40,223 nt of DNA from Bacteroidales bacterium (lineage in GTDB: Bacteria; Bacteroidota; Bacteroidia; Bacteroidales; VadinHA17): assembly GCA_024763075.1 (NCBI GenBank), contig JANTGF010000038.1, positions 1 through 40,223 on the forward strand, written 5' to 3'. A model generated the notes under the pieces. It did no database searches, was not told the DNA's origin, and saw only the letters and a list, made by a program, of their open reading frames with translations. The position numbers were made by a program, and so were the translations under genes. Shown piece by piece: positions 8,244-16,767 of the stretch (positions are counted from its first letter, which is position 1; each line of letters starts with the position of its first letter).

Positions 8244-9425
8244 ATGAATCTGCTGAATTCACGCGACAGGATGATAAAGACCATAAACCTTGAGGATTCT
8301 GACAAGATCCCATGTTGCTTTATGAGTTTTTCCGCTTTGCGAAAAAGAGTAAACGAAGACAGATTTAATTTGTCAGAAGAAGAACTGAAAATGGGACTGG
8401 ATACCATATTGTTTATCCCAAAAGCCTCCCGTGGAGAAAGACCGGAACATCCTGATTTAAGAGGACTGCCAATTCACTTTCATTCAGATGTAAAAACAGA
8501 GAACAGGGTACTGCAAAAAAATGGGGAATCTGTATTGGAAAAAATCTATTCAACACCGGACGGCTCCCTGACTACAGCAGTTAAATTATCTGATGACTGG
8601 CCCCATGGAAATCACATACCTTTTATTGATGACTATCAGATACCCAGGACAATAAAGCCTCTTGTAACTTGTATCGAAGATCTTAAAATTCTGGAGAAAT
8701 ATTTTCTGCTTCCACCAAACCAGCAAGAAATTAAAAGCTTTAAAGAAGAATATAAAAAGGCCAGAACTTTTGCTGACAAACAAAATGTATTATTAGCTGG
8801 AGGTTGGGGAGTAGGATTGGATATGGGCTTTTGGCTTTGCGGAATGCAGGATCTTATGATGATGATGATTGAACAACCTGAACTTGTTAAAGAACTTCTG
8901 AAAATCATACATAACTGGAACATGAAGCGGATGGAGGTAGTTCTCTCAGAAGGTGTTGATCTCTATATAAGACGTGCCTGGTACGAAGGATGTGAGTTTG
9001 TTATGCCTGATTTTTATGAAGAGGCCATTATGCCCTATATTAAAACTGAAGCGGAACTTGCACACAAATATGGTGCTAAGTTCGGATATATATGTACCAG
9101 TGGTCAGATCCCCTTACTGGATTCTTATCTGAAATCGGGAATTGATGTTTTGATTGGGATTGACCCCGTACAGGGTTTAAATACGGATATGGAAATTATT
9201 AAAAATAAAATAGGCCATAAAATTTGTTTGTGGGGAGGTGTCTCTGCCGCCATTACAGTGGAACGGGGCAGCGAAATGGATATTCGGGATGCAGTTCAAA
9301 AAGCAATAAAAATACTGGGACCCAAAGGATTTATACTATCTCCGGTTGACAATATTACAATTGATGAACCCCAAATCTGGGAAAACGTAAAAATATTTAT
9401 TGATGAATGGCAACAATTCTCTTAA
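8244..9425 (+). CDS. uroporphyrinogen-decarboxylase-fold protein (methyltransferase-like)
   Basis: This is a 393-residue cytoplasmic protein without a signal peptide. The opening (NSRDRMIKTINLEDSDKIPC) and later strand motifs (EFVMPDFYEEAIMPY, GIDVLIGIDPVQGLN, LWGGVSAAITVERG, KGFILSPVDNI) are those of the UroD/MtaA/CmuA TIM-barrel family. True heme enzymes are unlikely in this setting. The usual zinc-binding HxCG of the corrinoid methyltransferases is replaced by YICTSG (Y282, C284), and D369 stands where those enzymes normally have a Cys, so a standard methyltransferase zinc site is not complete. It sits in a glycan locus between exported proteins. Its substrate is unknown. Confidence 0.7.
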   Translation: MNLLNSRDRMIKTINLEDSDKIPCCFMSFSALRKRVNEDRFNLSEEELKMGLDTILFIPKASRGERPEHPDLRGLPIHFHSDVKTENRVLQKNGESVLEKIYSTPDGSLTTAVKLSDDWPHGNHIPFIDDYQIPRTIKPLVTCIEDLKILEKYFLLPPNQQEIKSFKEEYKKARTFADKQNVLLAGGWGVGLDMGFWLCGMQDLMMMMIEQPELVKELLKIIHNWNMKRMEVVLSEGVDLYIRRAWYEGCEFVMPDFYEEAIMPYIKTEAELAHKYGAKFGYICTSGQIPLLDSYLKSGIDVLIGIDPVQGLNTDMEIIKNKIGHKICLWGGVSAAITVERGSEMDIRDAVQKAIKILGPKGFILSPVDNITIDEPQIWENVKIFIDEWQQFS

Positions 9426-9473
9426 TTTAACTGAATTATTAAGGTGCATACATGCTGATAATTAATTTATGTC

Positions 9474-11474
9474 ATGATTAAATATCAAACACTGAAAACA
9501 ATATCTTTTTTTAGTCTGTTATTTGTTTCTCTTTTAATTGGAAAACAAAGTTTAATAGCTCAAACTTTACCGCCTGAAACACCATGGAATAATCCATATA
9601 CGGCACACAAGAATATGGCTTTGGCCAATCCGGGCTATCTTGAAACAGTTCATGATTCGGTATTTGGCGTGGATATTACAAAAATTGGCGATAAGGCTTA
9701 TTTAACCGGATCGGTATTACATGCCTATTCTAAAGTTCAGGCATGGAACTCAGATATGTCTTTGGTCTGGCTGGGGTTTAATAATTTACTGAATGGTTCA
9801 GATTATAGTTTGAAGAAAACGCTGAATGTATCCATGAAAGATGCCCGGTGGTCTAATACAGAACCAAATATCCGGTATTTCGGGAGCGGGGATTATCTGA
9901 AAAAAATAGATGTTATTACCGAAGAAATTACAACTCTCCATGAATTTCCGGGTTATAGCTCTGTTACAATCGGTCCGTGGGAAGGAAATATATCGGCAGA
10001 TGACAGATACGTTGTAGTAACCAAAATTTCCGGAGATGCGGGAATTAAGGCTGCCGTTTATGATATTAAAAATGATACTGTATTAGAAGAAAAGGATTTC
10101 CCGAATAAATTTGACTGGGCCTCCGTTACTCCCTGGGGTGATTACATTGTGATTAATGAATTTGATGAAGGAGAGTTTGATAAACACGGATTTTCCGGAC
10201 AAGGCGCCACAAATCTTTATACCCTCAATCTTGAGTTTGTCCGGAAGTTGTCAGATCGCAGGGCTCATGCTGATTTTGCTATTGACACAGATGGCAACAG
10301 GGTCTTTGTTGAGATGTGTGATATTAGAATGATCAATATTGAAACCGGTGAGATCAGGGATTTATTGCCGGCAACCGGTTATACAAAAGGAATATGCAGT
10401 GGCAGTGGTGAAAATCCATGGATTTGTGGTCATGTTTCAGGCCGTAATTTTAATATGCCGGGATGGGTATTGATATCTGCGGGAATTGATGAATGTCATA
10501 GCTGTGGTGGATGTGACGGGTATTTTAATCTGACTGAAATATTCCTGCTTAAATTTGATGGCAGTGGTACGGTGCGTCATCTGGGGTTCACCCGTTCATC
10601 TTATGGCAGCTACGAAGCTGAGGCAAAAGCAGTTGTCAGCCCCGATGGGACTAAGGCAATATTTACTTCAGATTGGCACTATGGTGGCAATGAAGGGGAT
10701 GTTGTGGATTATCTTGTGGAGTTTAACCCAAAGGAAACTCATTCGGTTTCAACAAGTGTGGATAAGGGCTTTGGCAGTGTAAAGCTGTATCCTGAAGGTG
10801 GAAATTATCCCGAAGGAACGTTGATCACAGCTACGGCCATCCCGGATGAAAATAATATTTTTGCGGGCTGGAGCAAATATGTATCGGGCACAAATAATCC
10901 GGTTTATTTCAGGATAGGTACCGATACTTCAATAGCCGCAAATTTCAGAACACTTTTTTCATTGCATGTTACCATAGTTGGTTCGGGTAGTGTGGTTCCG
11001 TCAGGCGGGTCTTATTTGGACGGAACAACCAAGACTTTAACTGCCAACCCTGATGAGGGATATGTATTTTCAGGATGGAGCGGGGATATTAACGATACGA
11101 TTAATCCTGTTCAGGTAGTAATGGATGCAGAAAAAAATATAACCGCCACTTTTATTCCGGTTACTTCTGTAGATAAATTGAATGTAAATGGACCGGAATT
11201 GAAGGTTTATCCAAATCCCGTATCCAACTATTTAACGGTAAACTACACGTTGCAAGAGTCTTCAAGTGTTAAAATTTTGTTGTTTAATATGCTTGGCAGG
11301 GAGGTAAATGTTCTGTTAAATGAAAACCGGCAAACCGGGAATCATACGGAAACCTTTTCTCTTGAAAATGAATCAGGGGAAAATATTCCGGATGGAGATT
11401 ATTTCATTAAATTTCAGCTGGGTACAAACCATACCTACACAGTAACCCAATCCATTATAAAGGTAAATAAATAA
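9474..11474 (+). CDS. T9SS-exported beta-propeller protein with two InlB-type repeats
   Basis: The protein has 666 residues. A signal peptide ends near residue 30 (LIAQ). Residues about 40-420 show propeller-like repeats ending in phrases such as AVVSPDGTKAIFTSDWH and FAIDTDGNRVFVEM, broadly reminiscent of WD40-like or oligogalacturonate-lyase propellers. A Cys cluster, CHSCGGC, lies at 341-347. Two divergent InlB B-repeats follow at about 423-492 and 497-560, each with a GSV..GG.Y..GT core and a GWS motif. Residues about 580-666 (VYPNPVSNYLTVNY ... SIIKVNK) form a type A T9SS sorting domain. A surface glycan-binding or lyase role is possible but not shown. Confidence 0.7.
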   Translation: MIKYQTLKTISFFSLLFVSLLIGKQSLIAQTLPPETPWNNPYTAHKNMALANPGYLETVHDSVFGVDITKIGDKAYLTGSVLHAYSKVQAWNSDMSLVWLGFNNLLNGSDYSLKKTLNVSMKDARWSNTEPNIRYFGSGDYLKKIDVITEEITTLHEFPGYSSVTIGPWEGNISADDRYVVVTKISGDAGIKAAVYDIKNDTVLEEKDFPNKFDWASVTPWGDYIVINEFDEGEFDKHGFSGQGATNLYTLNLEFVRKLSDRRAHADFAIDTDGNRVFVEMCDIRMINIETGEIRDLLPATGYTKGICSGSGENPWICGHVSGRNFNMPGWVLISAGIDECHSCGGCDGYFNLTEIFLLKFDGSGTVRHLGFTRSSYGSYEAEAKAVVSPDGTKAIFTSDWHYGGNEGDVVDYLVEFNPKETHSVSTSVDKGFGSVKLYPEGGNYPEGTLITATAIPDENNIFAGWSKYVSGTNNPVYFRIGTDTSIAANFRTLFSLHVTIVGSGSVVPSGGSYLDGTTKTLTANPDEGYVFSGWSGDINDTINPVQVVMDAEKNITATFIPVTSVDKLNVNGPELKVYPNPVSNYLTVNYTLQESSSVKILLFNMLGREVNVLLNENRQTGNHTETFSLENESGENIPDGDYFIKFQLGTNHTYTVTQSIIKVNK

Positions 11475-11498
11475 TTTCTGTTTGAATACATTAAGCCG

Positions 11499-11543
11499 TC
11501 ATATACATGGAACCAGATGCAGATTACTTTAACCCAGGAATGA
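11499..11543 (+). pseudogene. 3' remnant of a second DUF4185-like gene
   Basis: Between two intact genes one frame reads SYTWNQMQITLTQE and then stops at 11541-11543. The intact protein at 6977-8206 ends NYLWNQMEISILLEK, so Y, WNQM and the following I line up at the same distance from the stop. No start or upstream coding sequence remains, because the intact T9SS gene ends at 11474. I read it as the last codons of a deleted paralogue. The match is short, so chance cannot be fully excluded. Confidence 0.5.
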
Positions 11544-11579
11544 CCGGATTTATTTTATGAATAATTAACCATTGAACAA

Positions 11580-12653
11580 ATGAAAACTTATCTAATAATA
11601 TTTATCGCTATGTTTACCTCATGCACTCAAAGAGAAGATTTTAAAACATTTCCTAAAATTGACGCCCATATCCACCTTGAAACTGCTGACGATTCTTTTA
11701 TCAAAGTGATCCGGGAAAATAATCTCAAAATGATCAGCCTGGCTTATGATGCTTCCAGCCTGAATAATATCCAACGACAACTTAACTATTCGGAAGCATT
11801 GCAGAAAAAATATCCCAGACAAATTGCTTTTGCCACTACTTTTAGTATGGAGGACTTTGGAGAACCGGATTGGCAGGAGAAAACCATTCAGTGGTTACAT
11901 GATTGTTTCCAAAAAGGTGCGGTAGCAGTGAAAGTGTGGAAAGATATCGGGATGACATTCCGCGATAAAGACAGTAGTTTTATTTTGATGGATGACAAAA
12001 GATTTGACCCTGTATGGGATTATATTGAATCTGAAGGCATAACAGTAGTAAATCATACCGCAGAACCAAAAAACTGCTGGCTTCCTTTAGATCAAATGAC
12101 CACCCTTGATGACAGCAGTTATTATGCGAACAATCCCCAATACCATATGTATCTCCATCCCGGCTATCCGTCATATGAAGATCTTCTGGTTGCCCGCAAC
12201 CGAATGCTGGACAAGCATCCTGGCCTGCGCTATGTAGCCTGCCATCTGGCAAGTCTTGAGTGGAGTGTGGATGAACAGGCAAAATTTCTGGATAAATATC
12301 CAAATGCCGCACTGGATATGGCTTCGCGTGTCACACATTTCAAATACCAGAACAGGGATGATGTCCGGAATTTTCTTATTAAATATCAGGACCGCCTGCT
12401 TTACGGAACTGACATTGAAATCCTTGATACTGAACGGAGTGAATCTACTGAAGAAGAACTGAAAGAACTAATAAGCACGACTTACCTGAATGATTGGGAG
12501 TACTTTACTACCGATAAGACTTTTACCCAAAACGACAAAGTAAAAGAATACCAGGGGCTTAACCTGTCTGAAAAAGTACTTAAAAAAATCTACTACACCA
12601 ATGCGTTAGGTATGTATCCTAAATTTGCAGATATATTAAATTATAAGAAATAA
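11580..12653 (+). CDS. lipoprotein amidohydrolase (Amidohydrolase_2-like), copy 1
   Basis: The protein has 357 residues. The lipobox MFTSC makes it a probable lipoprotein with the enzyme outside the cytoplasm. Motifs of a metal-dependent TIM-barrel hydrolase occur in order: DAHIHLE with H30 and H32, AVKVWKD with K118, VNHTAEP with H159, CHLAS with H222 and LYGTDIE with D278. The reaction could be hydrolysis of a lactone, amide or similar bond, or a decarboxylation; the family is too varied to choose. It is clearly paralogous to the gene at 21883-22971, with long shared blocks such as KVWKDIGMTFRDKDSSFI. A scar of two gene fragments starts six bases after its stop. Confidence 0.75.
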   Translation: MKTYLIIFIAMFTSCTQREDFKTFPKIDAHIHLETADDSFIKVIRENNLKMISLAYDASSLNNIQRQLNYSEALQKKYPRQIAFATTFSMEDFGEPDWQEKTIQWLHDCFQKGAVAVKVWKDIGMTFRDKDSSFILMDDKRFDPVWDYIESEGITVVNHTAEPKNCWLPLDQMTTLDDSSYYANNPQYHMYLHPGYPSYEDLLVARNRMLDKHPGLRYVACHLASLEWSVDEQAKFLDKYPNAALDMASRVTHFKYQNRDDVRNFLIKYQDRLLYGTDIEILDTERSESTEEELKELISTTYLNDWEYFTTDKTFTQNDKVKEYQGLNLSEKVLKKIYYTNALGMYPKFADILNYKK

Positions 12654-12658
12654 TAATT

Positions 12659-12899
12659 ATGAGTCATTCAAATATTTTCAGAAGAGATTTTTTAAGGTAT
12701 TCAGGACTGTGGTTTGCCGGTTTGACTATTCCCGGTGTAGGGATAGCAGTTGGTTCCCGGTCATGAACGGATTGCAAGAATAGGTATAGCCCAGGCTTTA
12801 TCGGAGCTGGTAGATGAATCATGGATAGGAATAGATGAAGCGCTCTGGATGACAGATGTACTTATGCATGAAAATGCACGGAAATTATATAATCTGTAA
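12659..12899 (+). pseudogene. deletion scar: Tat-signal start joined to an amidohydrolase end
   Basis: From ATG 12659 a frame reads a twin-arginine signal (NIFRRDFLRYSG plus a hydrophobic stretch ending TIPGVGIAVG) and stops at TGA 12764-12766. From about 12762 another frame reads HERIARIGIAQALSELVDE, then IDEALWMTDVLMHENARKLYNL, to TAA 12897-12899, which looks like the C-terminus of an Amidohydrolase_2 protein. The simplest reading is one Tat-exported amidohydrolase that lost its middle through an out-of-frame deletion near 12740-12762. A fusion of two different genes is also possible. The fragment differs from the C-termini of both intact amidohydrolases here. Confidence 0.65.
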
Positions 12900-13564
12900 T
12901 TGCAAAGATATTGTACTCGGTTAATTAATAAATATTTTAAGTTTAAAAAGATGTAAAACGAGGAAGTAAAATCCGTTTTGTTAGGATAATAAATTTAAAT
13001 GCGCGGAAATAAAAGATCAGGGATATTTGTATCAGTTTCCGATATTTTAGATGATTTTAGAAGTGCGCTGGCAGGAAAATTTGGCCCGGGCCGGCGGCGG
13101 CATGTGGGCGGGAGGATTAAATTTTTGCCATTGGCATCCCTTCGGGGCTTGATTTTTTTCGCCAAAGGCATTTTTTCATCAAGAAAAAAAGTATAAGCCT
13201 GTCCGGCTAGAGGACGAAAATAGTTAATATTGATTACATCTTATCGCTGTAATCAGCAGTTTATTAAGAGTATAGTATGATTATATGTTTGTAAATTTAA
13301 AAGATAATTGGTACTTTGCGTTAAATATCAATTGATTTATAAAAAAATACAGGTTAGTTTGTTTATACATGTAAGGTCAGAATGCAAAAACTAAAAACCA
13401 AATGATACTTTATTATGTCCCTCACGGGACTCTGTTACCAGGGGTGTATTGTTATCTACGAATATCTGATCCCTACAGGACTGAGATTTTGTGAAAGCAG
13501 TAATTTTCAAAATAAGAAATTTGCAATTAATTAGTTATTAGAAATTAAATAAAGATATATACTT
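12900..13564. other. 665-base intergenic region with no supported gene
   Basis: This stretch separates the amidohydrolase scar from the GH31 gene. It contains a sharply GC-rich patch at 13083-13114, including the palindrome ggcccgggcc at 13083-13092, which stands out in AT-rich surroundings. It also contains the paired repeat described at 13417-13482 and several weak TAnnTTTG matches, such as tatgtttg at 13284-13291. A 65-codon open frame at 12999-13196 has odd, Arg/Gly-rich composition and no family resemblance, so it is not called a gene. Confidence 0.6.
13417..13482. repeat. intergenic repeat with two tccctNacNggact units
   Basis: The first unit, gtccctcacgggac at 13417-13430, has perfect 5-base arms (gtccc/gggac). 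A related unit, tccctacaggact, lies at 13470-13482, with a spacer that includes atctacgaatatctga. I recall similar two-unit intergenic elements being scattered in Bacteroidota genomes. That recollection cannot be tested here. Confidence 0.45.
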
Positions 13565-15148
13565 ATGAAAAAAATAGTTTTTTATTATTTTATAACTGCT
13601 TTTGTTATAATTAATACATGGTGTACAGATAATAACCTGCATGTTAAAACCAATGCAAATACTTTTTGGTGGATAGGAGTGATAAACCGGGGTTACTTGA
13701 TGCCTTATACCGGGGCAGATGATCTGGAAATGAATCTCTTTTCGCATCCTGACGGGAATCAGGTACAACCCTTACTTTTATCAAATCAGGGTGATGTAAT
13801 CTGGTGCGATTACCCTCCTGAAATTACTTTTAAAAAAGGTGAGATCATAATTGATGCAAAAGGAAAAGCAAAATACACAAAAGCCGGAAATACCTTAAAA
13901 GAAGCGTATGAATTTGCCAGCAAAAATTATTTTCCCCCTTCGGGAAAAACACCGGATATGAAATTGATCTCTGCACCACAGTACAATACATGGATAGAAT
14001 TAGTATATGATCAGAACCAGGAGGATATTTTAAGATATGCAAATGCAATTATTGACAATGATTACCCTCCGGGTGTTTTGATGATTGATGACAACTGGCA
14101 GGAAGATTACGGAAAATGGAACTTTCATCCGGGGAGGTTCAGTGACCCGAGAATGATGATGGATTCACTTCATAACATGGGCTTTAAAGTAATGTTATGG
14201 GTATGTCCGTTTGTTAGTCCGGATTGTGATGTGTATCGTAAGCTGGATGCAGAAGGTGCTTTCATGAGAAATGAAAATTCTCAATCTGCCATGGTCAAAT
14301 GGTGGAATGGTGTGAGTGCAGTTCTGGATTTAACAAATCCGGTGGATGTTAAATGGTTGAACAATCAACTGGATAAATTGGTTGAAGAGTATCACGTTGA
14401 CGGCTTTAAGCTTGATGCCGGAGATGCGAAATTTTATAAGGGATTAAAAGCATCAAAAGATATTTTACCTGACGATCATACCATGTTATGGGGTGAAATA
14501 GGTTTACGTTACCCCTTAAATGAGTACAGGGCCATGTACAAAATGGGAGGTCAGCCATTGGTTGAACGACTGCGTGATAAATCCCATAAATGGAATGATG
14601 TCAAAACCCTTATTCCCAACATGCTGTTACAGGGCATTAACGGATATGTTTTTGGCTGTCCCGATATGATTGGAGGAGGAGAGTTTACTTCATTTTTAAA
14701 TGTTTCGGCTTCCTCACTGGACCAGGAATTGATTGTTCGTTCAGCTCAGATTCATGCCCTGATGCCTATGATGCAGTTTTCTGTGGCACCCTGGAGAATC
14801 TTGGATGAAAAACATCATTCGGCTGTTAAAAAAGCTGTAGCTACCCGTATGAAATTTACCAATTACATTGTCCGTTTAACAAAAGAAGCTGCAAAAACAA
14901 ATCAACCTGTTGTAAGATATCTGGAGTATTCTTTTCCACATAAGGGATATGCAAAAATAAAGGATGAATTTATGCTTGGGGACAGTGTACTGGTTGCTCC
15001 TGTTGTGGAAAAGAAAATGTATAAACGCAGGGTAACGCTTCCGGATGGAAAGTGGAAATACATTGATGGGAAAAAATATAACGGACCGGCAATAATTGAG
15101 GTGGACGCACCCCTTGATGTGCTTCCATATTTTGTGAAAACAGATTAA
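13565..15148 (+). CDS. exported GH31-family alpha-glycosidase
   Basis: The protein has 527 residues. A hydrophobic signal comes first; Cys follows at residue 20, but the preceding TW is a poor lipobox. The N-terminal beta domain is short. The TIM barrel opens at MKLISAPQYNTWIEL, with GVLMIDDNWQEDYGKW as the second conserved block. DGFKLDAGD supplies the likely nucleophile D284, and GCPDMIGGG the likely acid/base D367, the usual GH31 pair. A beta domain closes the protein (LGDSVLVAPVVEK ... LPDGKWKYIDG). GH31 members cleave alpha-glucosides, alpha-xylosides, alpha-galactosides or sulfoquinovosides; the specificity is not decided here. Its stop overlaps the stop of the opposite-strand gene by four bases. 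Confidence 0.85.
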   Translation: MKKIVFYYFITAFVIINTWCTDNNLHVKTNANTFWWIGVINRGYLMPYTGADDLEMNLFSHPDGNQVQPLLLSNQGDVIWCDYPPEITFKKGEIIIDAKGKAKYTKAGNTLKEAYEFASKNYFPPSGKTPDMKLISAPQYNTWIELVYDQNQEDILRYANAIIDNDYPPGVLMIDDNWQEDYGKWNFHPGRFSDPRMMMDSLHNMGFKVMLWVCPFVSPDCDVYRKLDAEGAFMRNENSQSAMVKWWNGVSAVLDLTNPVDVKWLNNQLDKLVEEYHVDGFKLDAGDAKFYKGLKASKDILPDDHTMLWGEIGLRYPLNEYRAMYKMGGQPLVERLRDKSHKWNDVKTLIPNMLLQGINGYVFGCPDMIGGGEFTSFLNVSASSLDQELIVRSAQIHALMPMMQFSVAPWRILDEKHHSAVKKAVATRMKFTNYIVRLTKEAAKTNQPVVRYLEYSFPHKGYAKIKDEFMLGDSVLVAPVVEKKMYKRRVTLPDGKWKYIDGKKYNGPAIIEVDAPLDVLPYFVKTD

Positions 15149-16410
15149 CCCGCATTAATTGTTTTCCTGCGTAACTTACGCCCCATCCGTTTGATGGCTG
15201 ACTGAATAGGTTCTTCGGGATAAATTATGTTGTAGTCTCCCCAAAACCCGGGATCCTCGAAATTGCCTACCTGTTCAACAAATACATCCCTGTTGTTTAC
15301 CGTATTTTGATTTTTGAACCTGGTGATGTTTACAGTATCCATATCAGTTATGGCCATTTCAGCAACCAGATAATACCTTGAACGAAAATGCATCTTCTTC
15401 CATTTCATGGAAAGTGCCAGCTCGGTGCGCACATATGAGAGATGCCATTTCCCGGAAGAATAACGGTAGTTTACATTATAATAAGCCTTTTCAATATCTA
15501 CTTCAACTCCCGGAGGTTTCTGTCTTACCATAAATTCGCTGGCTCTGTCTTTTCTTTCTTCATTGATCCGGTATTCAGCTCCCAGAAAAGCCAGCGTTTC
15601 AGCATCTATGTAATATTTCCCTTCAAATAATGGCACTTCAATATCAGGTCGTTGCACAAAAGAAATCATATAAGCTAATTTGTTGTCGAAGACCACCTGG
15701 CCTGAAAATTCATATTTATAATATTGAAGAACTTCCCGTTCCAGGATTTCCCCAGGAGACTTTACAAAATCAAGTTGAAACATTGAAAAGGGCCCGCCTA
15801 CGAGTTTCAGTGCAAGTGTGTCCTTCTTCTGAAAGTCGGTGCTTTTCCTGGCTTTCAGTATTTTAATTCTGTCTCTGTCGAGCGGTTTGGTGTAGGATGC
15901 TTTGTATGCATCCAGAACAGCTTCTGCCACTGCCACATACTTTCGTCTCCGCCGGATACTTTCCCTGTAAAATGCCGTAACCATGGAAGGTTCGGTTCTG
16001 TAATTATTCCGGATATTATTCAGGGCCGAAATTAGAAGTTCCCGGGCATCCTGGGGCCGAATATATATTTCAGCCAGATCCAAACTGGCAGGATCAAGTT
16101 TAATAAGGTTATTTGTTGTTTTTAGCTGACTAATACCGATAACCTTATTGTTGTACCCTATACTGGAAATAACCACGGATTCTGCCGTTTCATTCAAGGG
16201 GATTTTTAGTGTAAATTTACCTTCAATATTGGTTATGGTCCCGATATTGGTCCCGAATATGATAACGTCGGCATAAACAACCGGCTTTCCTATTTTGCTG
16301 TCAATTATCTTTCCTTCAACCTGATAGAAAAGTAATGAATCCTGTTGTGCACTGGAGGTAACACTCCCTAAAAAACCCAGGACTAATAAAAATTTGTAAT
16401 AAAACCTCAT
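15145..16410 (-). CDS. exported protein with carboxypeptidase-like regulatory domain
   Basis: This is the only clear minus-strand gene, 421 residues long. A signal peptide ends near SSAQQ (residue 22). Residues about 30-110 form a CarboxypepD_reg-like beta-sandwich (VEGKIIDSKIGKPVVYADVIIFGTNIGTITNIEGKFTLKI read in two parts around the family GxF turn). The rest resembles the family of Bacteroidota outer-surface proteins with a YRES...Y...E block (TAFYRESIRRRRKYVAVAEAV), whose function is unknown. A TATATTTG box lies upstream on its own strand. It converges with GH31 with no room for a terminator between them. Confidence 0.7.
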   Translation of the reverse strand: MRFYYKFLLVLGFLGSVTSSAQQDSLLFYQVEGKIIDSKIGKPVVYADVIIFGTNIGTITNIEGKFTLKIPLNETAESVVISSIGYNNKVIGISQLKTTNNLIKLDPASLDLAEIYIRPQDARELLISALNNIRNNYRTEPSMVTAFYRESIRRRRKYVAVAEAVLDAYKASYTKPLDRDRIKILKARKSTDFQKKDTLALKLVGGPFSMFQLDFVKSPGEILEREVLQYYKYEFSGQVVFDNKLAYMISFVQRPDIEVPLFEGKYYIDAETLAFLGAEYRINEERKDRASEFMVRQKPPGVEVDIEKAYYNVNYRYSSGKWHLSYVRTELALSMKWKKMHFRSRYYLVAEMAITDMDTVNITRFKNQNTVNNRDVFVEQVGNFEDPGFWGDYNIIYPEEPIQSAIKRMGRKLRRKTINAG

Positions 16411-16447
16411 CCGGTTTTTGTTTTTTATTTAAAGCCTTGTTAATGAA

Positions 16448-16455
16448 CAAATATA
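16448..16455 (-). promoter_or_regulatory. Bacteroidota -7 box for the minus-strand gene
   Basis: The plus strand reads caaatata, which is TATATTTG on the minus strand and a perfect TAnnTTTG match. It lies about 38 bases before the start codon at 16410. No clear -33 TTTG is visible. Confidence 0.45.
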
Positions 16456-16511
16456 CTCAAATTTATTTTACTTTTAAATGCGTATTTATCATACTGAAAT
16501 CAAGAGGGAAA

Positions 16512-16544
16512 ATCTAAATTGTTTGGCTAAAAAAATTATCTTTG
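16512..16544 (+). promoter_or_regulatory. Bacteroidota-type promoter upstream of the second GH36 gene
   Basis: A tttg at 16512-16515 and tatctttg at 16537-16544 are 21 bases apart, fitting the TTTG/TAnnTTTG pattern of the primary sigma factor in this phylum. The start codon lies about 220 bases downstream, so the transcript would have a long leader. In that leader I see no recognisable RNA structure. Confidence 0.5.
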
Positions 16545-16767
16545 TATAGTGTATCCGGGAAGTAGAGAAAGTATTAAAAGCTGGAATTCGGAATAAAGTA
16601 TATTTTAGGCATCTTAATTTTACTTCAGAATTCTATTATCATTTAACCGAGTATAGGATCATACATAAATGGAGGATTGAATTTTATATTCCATAGGAGT
16701 AATATTTGAGTTAATTAACTTTTCTTAGCCTTGTTTTTATTAATAAATAGTAGTCAGGTTTAACAGT

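Noticed and set aside
12999-13196. 65-codon plus-strand open frame
   Set aside because: Odd Arg/Gly-rich composition caused by the GC-rich patch, no family resemblance, no promoter, and it overlaps what looks like a non-coding repeat.
16555-16698. About 48 open codons in the leader of the second GH36 gene, ending FYIP and a stop
   Set aside because: There is no start codon, an in-frame stop lies just upstream, and the reading has no recognisable similarity, so chance is the simplest reading.
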